A stretch of 34,818 nt of DNA, from NCBI GenBank assembly GCA_045592985.1, contig JAZNVU010000035.1:1-34818 (forward strand). Direction: 5' to 3'. Shown here piece after piece: positions 31,706-34,818 of this stretch. The first letter of the stretch is position 1, and each line of letters begins with the position of its first letter. Origin of the DNA: UMGS172 sp045592985 (GTDB lineage Bacteria; Bacillota; Clostridia; Oscillospirales; Acutalibacteraceae). The position numbers and the translations under genes were made by a program. Below the pieces are notes generated by a model. That model searched no databases. It was not told where the DNA came from and saw only the letters and a list, made by a program, of their open reading frames with translations.

Positions 31706-32759
31706 AAATCAAGAATTTTTAACCGAATATGACCTTAAATCTCAGATAAAATCCAAAAAGTATGTGCCCTGTTACTGTCTTTTCGGCGACGAGCATTATA
31801 TGATAAAACGTCATGTCAAAAGCATAATTTCTTCGGCTGTGGACGAGTTTGCCGATTTTAACGTTACTCAGTTTGACGGTGCCGTGAAAATTCAAGAGGT
31901 GTACGATGCCGTAATGGCGTTTCCTATGATGAGTGCCTACCGCGTGGTCACTTTGTGCGACTATCCGGTTGACAAAGTGCCGGCATCTGAGTTGGAAAAA
32001 ATGTATAGCCTTATGGAAGATATGCCGTCAACCAGTATTCTTGTGCTGTGGTTTGAAACGGTTGAAATAAATGCCAAAAAACCGTCGGACAAGTTTGCAA
32101 AACTCTTTAAAGCAGTGGCAGAGTCGGGTGGTGTGGTGTGCAATATTGCGCGCAAAACTGTGCCCGAAATAATAAAACTATTGCAAGCAGGTGCCGCAAA
32201 ACGGCAATGCCGACTTGATTCGTCGGCGGCAAGATACATGGTTGAAACCTGCTCTGAAGACCTTAATACCTTAATAAATGAACTTGAAAAACTTTGCTTT
32301 TTTGTAGGTGAAGGCGGCAATATTACCGTAAACGAGATTAATAAAATCTGCTCAAGGTCGACCGAGGCTTCGGTTTACAATGTATCAAAAGCAGTGCTTA
32401 GAGGCGATTTGCAAGGTGCTTACAGAATTCTTGACGACCTTTTATACATGAACACCGACCCTGCATATATACTTATGTGCCTTTCGTCGGCTTATATTGA
32501 TATTTATCGTGCCTTTGCTGTGCGTTCAACAGGTCGCAAACCCGATACCGCCGCAAAGGAACTGGGTTACTTCAATACTGCATTCAGGCTTACCGAAGGC
32601 GAAAAGCACTTAAGCCGTTTATCAGAAGCACAGTTAATAGAGTCGGTAAAACTGCTTGCCGACTGTGACCGCCTTATGAAAAGTACCCGTTGTGACGAAA
32701 GAACGTTGCTTGAAAAGGTGCTTGTAGACCTTGCCATGGTTGCGAGGAGCAAGGCATGA
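31695..32759 (+). CDS. holA: DNA polymerase III subunit delta
   Basis: 354 residues from the ATG at 31695, with AAAGGAG ending 10 bases upstream inside the end of comEC; a TTG nine bases earlier overlaps the ribosome site. The clamp-loader delta pattern is clear: VPCYCLFGDEHYMIKRHVK near the start, AVMAFPMMSAYRVVTLCDY, SSAARYMVETCSEDLNTLINELEKL and EASVYNVSKAVLRGDLQGAY in the lid and collar domains. It opens the beta sliding clamp during loading. The comEC-holA order is widespread in Bacillota. Its stop overlaps the next start by four bases. Confidence 0.9.
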   Translation: MPAKNQEFLTEYDLKSQIKSKKYVPCYCLFGDEHYMIKRHVKSIISSAVDEFADFNVTQFDGAVKIQEVYDAVMAFPMMSAYRVVTLCDYPVDKVPASELEKMYSLMEDMPSTSILVLWFETVEINAKKPSDKFAKLFKAVAESGGVVCNIARKTVPEIIKLLQAGAAKRQCRLDSSAARYMVETCSEDLNTLINELEKLCFFVGEGGNITVNEINKICSRSTEASVYNVSKAVLRGDLQGAYRILDDLLYMNTDPAYILMCLSSAYIDIYRAFAVRSTGRKPDTAAKELGYFNTAFRLTEGEKHLSRLSEAQLIESVKLLADCDRLMKSTRCDERTLLEKVLVDLAMVARSKA

Positions 32760-33343
32760 TACATTTAAAACAGGCGGTTATTGTTGAGGGTAAATACGAT
32801 AAAATAAAACTGTCGAACTTTGTCGATGCCGAGATAATTGTTACCGACGGGTTCCGCATTTTTAAGGATAAGCAAAAGCGCGACCTTATAAGAAAGATAG
32901 CCGAAAAACGTGGCATAATCATTCTGACCGACAGCGATTCGGCAGGTTTTGTTATAAGAGGGCATTTGTCGGGTCTTACTGACCCTAAAAACATCACTAA
33001 CGTCTTTATACCCGAAAAAAAGGGCAAAGAACGACGCAAACAAACCGAGTCAAAAGAAGGACTTTTGGGTGTTGAGGGGTTATCGGAAGAAGTGATAACC
33101 GAGGCCTTTTTAAAGGCAGGGGTTGACATCGAGGGCAAAGGTGTAACGGCTAAAGAGACTAAAATAACCCGCGCCGACCTTTACGAAATGGGTCTTATAG
33201 GAGCCGAAAACAGTTCTGAAAAGCGCCGACAGTTGGAACAAAAATTGGGGTTGCCCACGGGCATGTCGGTCTCGCAACTGCTTACGGCACTCAATTTACT
33301 TTATACAGAGGATGAAATTCGGGAAGGGGAGACTGAAGACTGA
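32756..33343 (+). CDS. rnmV: ribonuclease M5-like Toprim protein
   Basis: 195 residues. The Toprim domain has AVIVEGKYDKIKL with the catalytic glutamate and IIILTDSDSAG with the paired aspartates. The C-terminal half (LLGVEGLSEEVITEAFLKAG, then ITRADLYEMGLIGAENSSEKRRQLEQ and LPTGMSVSQLLTALNLL) matches the DUF4093/RNase M5 C-terminal domain. RNase M5 trims 5S rRNA precursors together with ribosomal protein L18. It is usually beside rsmA/ksgA; here it sits between holA and a WYL regulator, coupled to both by overlaps. The insert between domains (PEKKGKERRKQTESKEG) is basic, fitting RNA contact. Confidence 0.85.
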   Translation: MIHLKQAVIVEGKYDKIKLSNFVDAEIIVTDGFRIFKDKQKRDLIRKIAEKRGIIILTDSDSAGFVIRGHLSGLTDPKNITNVFIPEKKGKERRKQTESKEGLLGVEGLSEEVITEAFLKAGVDIEGKGVTAKETKITRADLYEMGLIGAENSSEKRRQLEQKLGLPTGMSVSQLLTALNLLYTEDEIREGETED

Positions 33344-34335
33344 TGGAACTTGGCAAAAAAGCAAGAATTCTCTGTGTGCTTAAATATCTTGAAAACTATA
33401 GCGACAGTGAACACTCGCTGACATCGGCCGATATTTTGCAAAAACTTTGTGACGAGGGCATAACAGCCGAGCGCAAGGCGGTTTATGACGATATAGAGAT
33501 ACTTCGTGAACTGGGTTATGACGTTGTGACATCGGGTGGTAAAAACCGAGGATATTATCTTGCCAACCGAAGTTTTTCTATGCCCGAGGTCAATCTGCTC
33601 ACCGACGCGGTCATGTCGGCAGGTTTTATTCCTAAAGGCAAGACCAAGAATTTGGTTGAAAAACTACATTCGCTTGTCAGCGTATATGAGGCTGATGAGA
33701 TTAGGGCACGCATTTGCATAGAAAACCGCGCAAAAAGTGAAAACGACGGTGTTTTCGGCATAATCGAGCAGTTGAACGATGCTATTATCAATCGCAAAAC
33801 GGTAAAAATCGTCTATACGCGCGACGCTTTGGGTGATAAAGGCGTTGAAAAGTCAAAAAAAGAGATAACTGTGTGCCCCTATGCTTTATTGTGGGATGCC
33901 GACCGTTATTATGTTATCGGCAACAACCCCAAGTACGATAATCTTATGCATTTAAGGGTAGACCGCATAGAGAGTGTGACTGTGTCGAAACAACCGTGGA
34001 GACATTTTAGCGAGGTTTCGGAGTACAAACAGCGGTTTGACACAGCCGACTATGCAGGTAAAACATTTAATATGTTCGGCGGCGAAAAGTGCCGTATTGA
34101 CCTTGAATGTAATATTGAACTCTACGATAAAATAACCGACCGTTTCGGCAAAGGGATGTTTATAAGGTTCGATAAACCTAACGGTGTTTTCCGCTTTACA
34201 GCCGATGCTCTCATTAGCGAAGGACTTATAGGCTGGCTTATGCAGTTTGGTGGAGACATAAAGGTCTTAAGCCCTGAAATATTAAAGCAAGACCTTGCCA
34301 AAAAAGCCAAACAAATCACCGATATGTATAAATAA
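33343..34335 (+). CDS. HTH-WYL-WCX transcriptional regulator
   Basis: 330 residues. The N-terminal winged helix shows KKARILCVLKYLENYSD, AERKAVYDDIEILRELGYDV and GGKNRGYYLANR. The middle is a WYL domain: KTVKIVYTRDAL, KKEITVCPYALLWDADRYYV and HLRVDRIESVTV, where the WYL-like residues form a ligand groove. A WCX-type C-terminal domain follows (FDKPNGVFRFTADALISEGL, LMQFGGDIKVLSPEIL). WYL regulators sense nucleic-acid or nucleotide ligands in DNA damage and phage responses. Its start overlaps the RNase M5 stop by one base (TGATG), so it is made together with holA and rnmV. The targets are unknown. Confidence 0.9.
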   Translation: MELGKKARILCVLKYLENYSDSEHSLTSADILQKLCDEGITAERKAVYDDIEILRELGYDVVTSGGKNRGYYLANRSFSMPEVNLLTDAVMSAGFIPKGKTKNLVEKLHSLVSVYEADEIRARICIENRAKSENDGVFGIIEQLNDAIINRKTVKIVYTRDALGDKGVEKSKKEITVCPYALLWDADRYYVIGNNPKYDNLMHLRVDRIESVTVSKQPWRHFSEVSEYKQRFDTADYAGKTFNMFGGEKCRIDLECNIELYDKITDRFGKGMFIRFDKPNGVFRFTADALISEGLIGWLMQFGGDIKVLSPEILKQDLAKKAKQITDMYK

Positions 34336-34339
34336 AAAC

Positions 34340-34380
34340 AAGCACATTGCTCACAAACGAACAATGTGCTTTCTGTTTTG
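34340..34380 (+). terminator. intrinsic terminator of the comEC-holA-rnmV-WYL operon
   Basis: AAGCACATTG (34340-34349) pairs with CAATGTGCTT (34362-34371) over a 12-base loop; the T tract behind (TCTGTTTTG) is imperfect. Confidence 0.8.
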
Positions 34381-34458
34381 ATTTTGGACATTTTTTGCAA
34401 TAACGATTGATAAAGATAATTGCGTATTTTAAACACAAAGGCATGGATTTTGCAGCCG

Positions 34459-34487
34459 TTGACTTATAAGTATAGTTATGCTATGCT
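34459..34487 (+). promoter_or_regulatory. extended -10 sigma-A promoter of the right-edge XRE gene
   Basis: TTGACT (34459-34464), 17 bases, then TGcTATGCT (-10 at 34482-34487). A second -10-like TACAAT is at 34493-34498. The leader would be about 160 bases and contains the palindrome cluster at 34551-34590. Confidence 0.7.
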
Positions 34488-34550
34488 TGCGCTACAATAG
34501 GGACAAAATTATTTTATTGCCTATGTTATGTGGTGTTGTTAACTTAAAAA

Positions 34551-34590
34551 TCCAACTTCAAGTTGGAAAATTCCAATAACTGCGTTATTG
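34551..34590 (+). repeat. three overlapping palindromes in the XRE leader
   Basis: TCCAACTTcAAGTTGGA (34551-34567), TTGGAAaaTTCCAA (34563-34576) and CAATAACtgcGTTATTG (34574-34590) overlap in series. The first and second share TTGGA and the second and third share CAA, so the RNA hairpins would compete. As DNA they could equally be operator sites for a regulator. Confidence 0.75.
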
Positions 34591-34653
34591 ATTTATAACA
34601 TTTTAACCTTTAAAATATAATTGTAGCTACAAGAAATATAAAGGAGTGTACCT

Positions 34654-34818
34654 ATGGATAATTTGAAGTTGAACGATACTATTTGTTTTTATAGAAAAAA
34701 GCAAGGCTTAACGCAAGAGGAACTTGCCGTAAAGTTAGGTGTAACCAACCAGTCGGTATCTAAATGGGAGTCGGCACAGTGTTGTCCAGATATCAGTCTA
34801 CTACCAAAGCTTGCCGAT
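34654..34818 (+). CDS. XRE-family helix-turn-helix regulator, truncated by window edge
   Basis: The first 55 codons are present. The ATG has AAGGAG at 34641-34646, 7 bases upstream. The visible part is a Cro/C1 helix-turn-helix: LNDTICFYRKKQGLTQEELA, then a recognition helix TNQSVSKWESAQ and CPDISLLPKLAD. The WE and PDI motifs are typical of XRE proteins that continue into a longer C-terminal domain, which lies beyond the window. It follows a terminator and has its own promoter, so it begins a new unit. Confidence 0.9.
   Translation, partial: MDNLKLNDTICFYRKKQGLTQEELAVKLGVTNQSVSKWESAQCCPDISLLPKLAD

Overview
The window looks like a chromosomal segment of a low-to-moderate GC Clostridia bacterium (Bacillota), plausibly an uncultured gut or rumen Oscillospirales-type organism. 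The evidence is AGGAGG-type ribosome sites, sigma-A promoters with extended -10 elements, a methionine gamma-lyase/aluminium-resistance family gene, RNase M5, a YhaO/YhaN-like nuclease pair, an Etf-linked lactate dehydrogenase and a BspA-type leucine-rich repeat lipoprotein. Nothing in the sequence fixes genus or species. No rRNA, tRNA, CRISPR array, IS element or prophage was seen.

Layout. (1) 1-582: a truncated SLOG-fold gene (minus) divergent from a small XRE regulator (plus), with a symmetric four-site operator between them. (2) 644-7173, minus: a compact six-gene unit murD - M42 peptidase - M42 peptidase - GNAT acetyltransferase - PLP lyase - serine hydrolase, behind a TTGATA/TATAAT promoter that carries a Fur-box-like sequence at the predicted start. 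(3) 7479-11709, plus: a galactose/glucose-type ABC importer (binding lipoprotein, double ATPase, permease) with a small membrane protein bearing one InlB-type B-repeat. (4) 11847-15378, plus: alaS - hinT - phosphoribosyltransferase behind a consensus promoter. (5) 15525-20915, plus: leucine-rich repeat lipoprotein - nth - sbcD-like - sbcC-like, every junction overlapping. (6) 21013-24927, minus: etfB - etfA - lctD - nitroreductase, an electron-confurcating lactate dehydrogenase operon. (7) 25182-27324, plus: LCP-family cell-wall ligase and a serine-acetyltransferase-like gene broken by one extra base at a T6 run. (8) 27447-34335, plus: xpt, rarA, then comEC - holA - RNase M5 - WYL regulator. 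(9) 34340-34818: a terminator, a promoter, three overlapping palindromes and the start of another XRE regulator.

Most of the content is chromosomal housekeeping. The less ordinary parts are the SLOG/XRE operator, the broken acetyltransferase next to LCP, the nuclease pair with a membrane-spanning SbcC-like subunit co-transcribed with a surface lipoprotein, the InlB-repeat protein in the sugar importer operon, the lactate dehydrogenase operon ending in a nitroreductase, and the nested palindromes at the right edge. The two outer edges (SLOG + XRE, XRE) are the likeliest accessory DNA and both are cut by the window. No complete, clearly new defence or biosynthetic system is visible.
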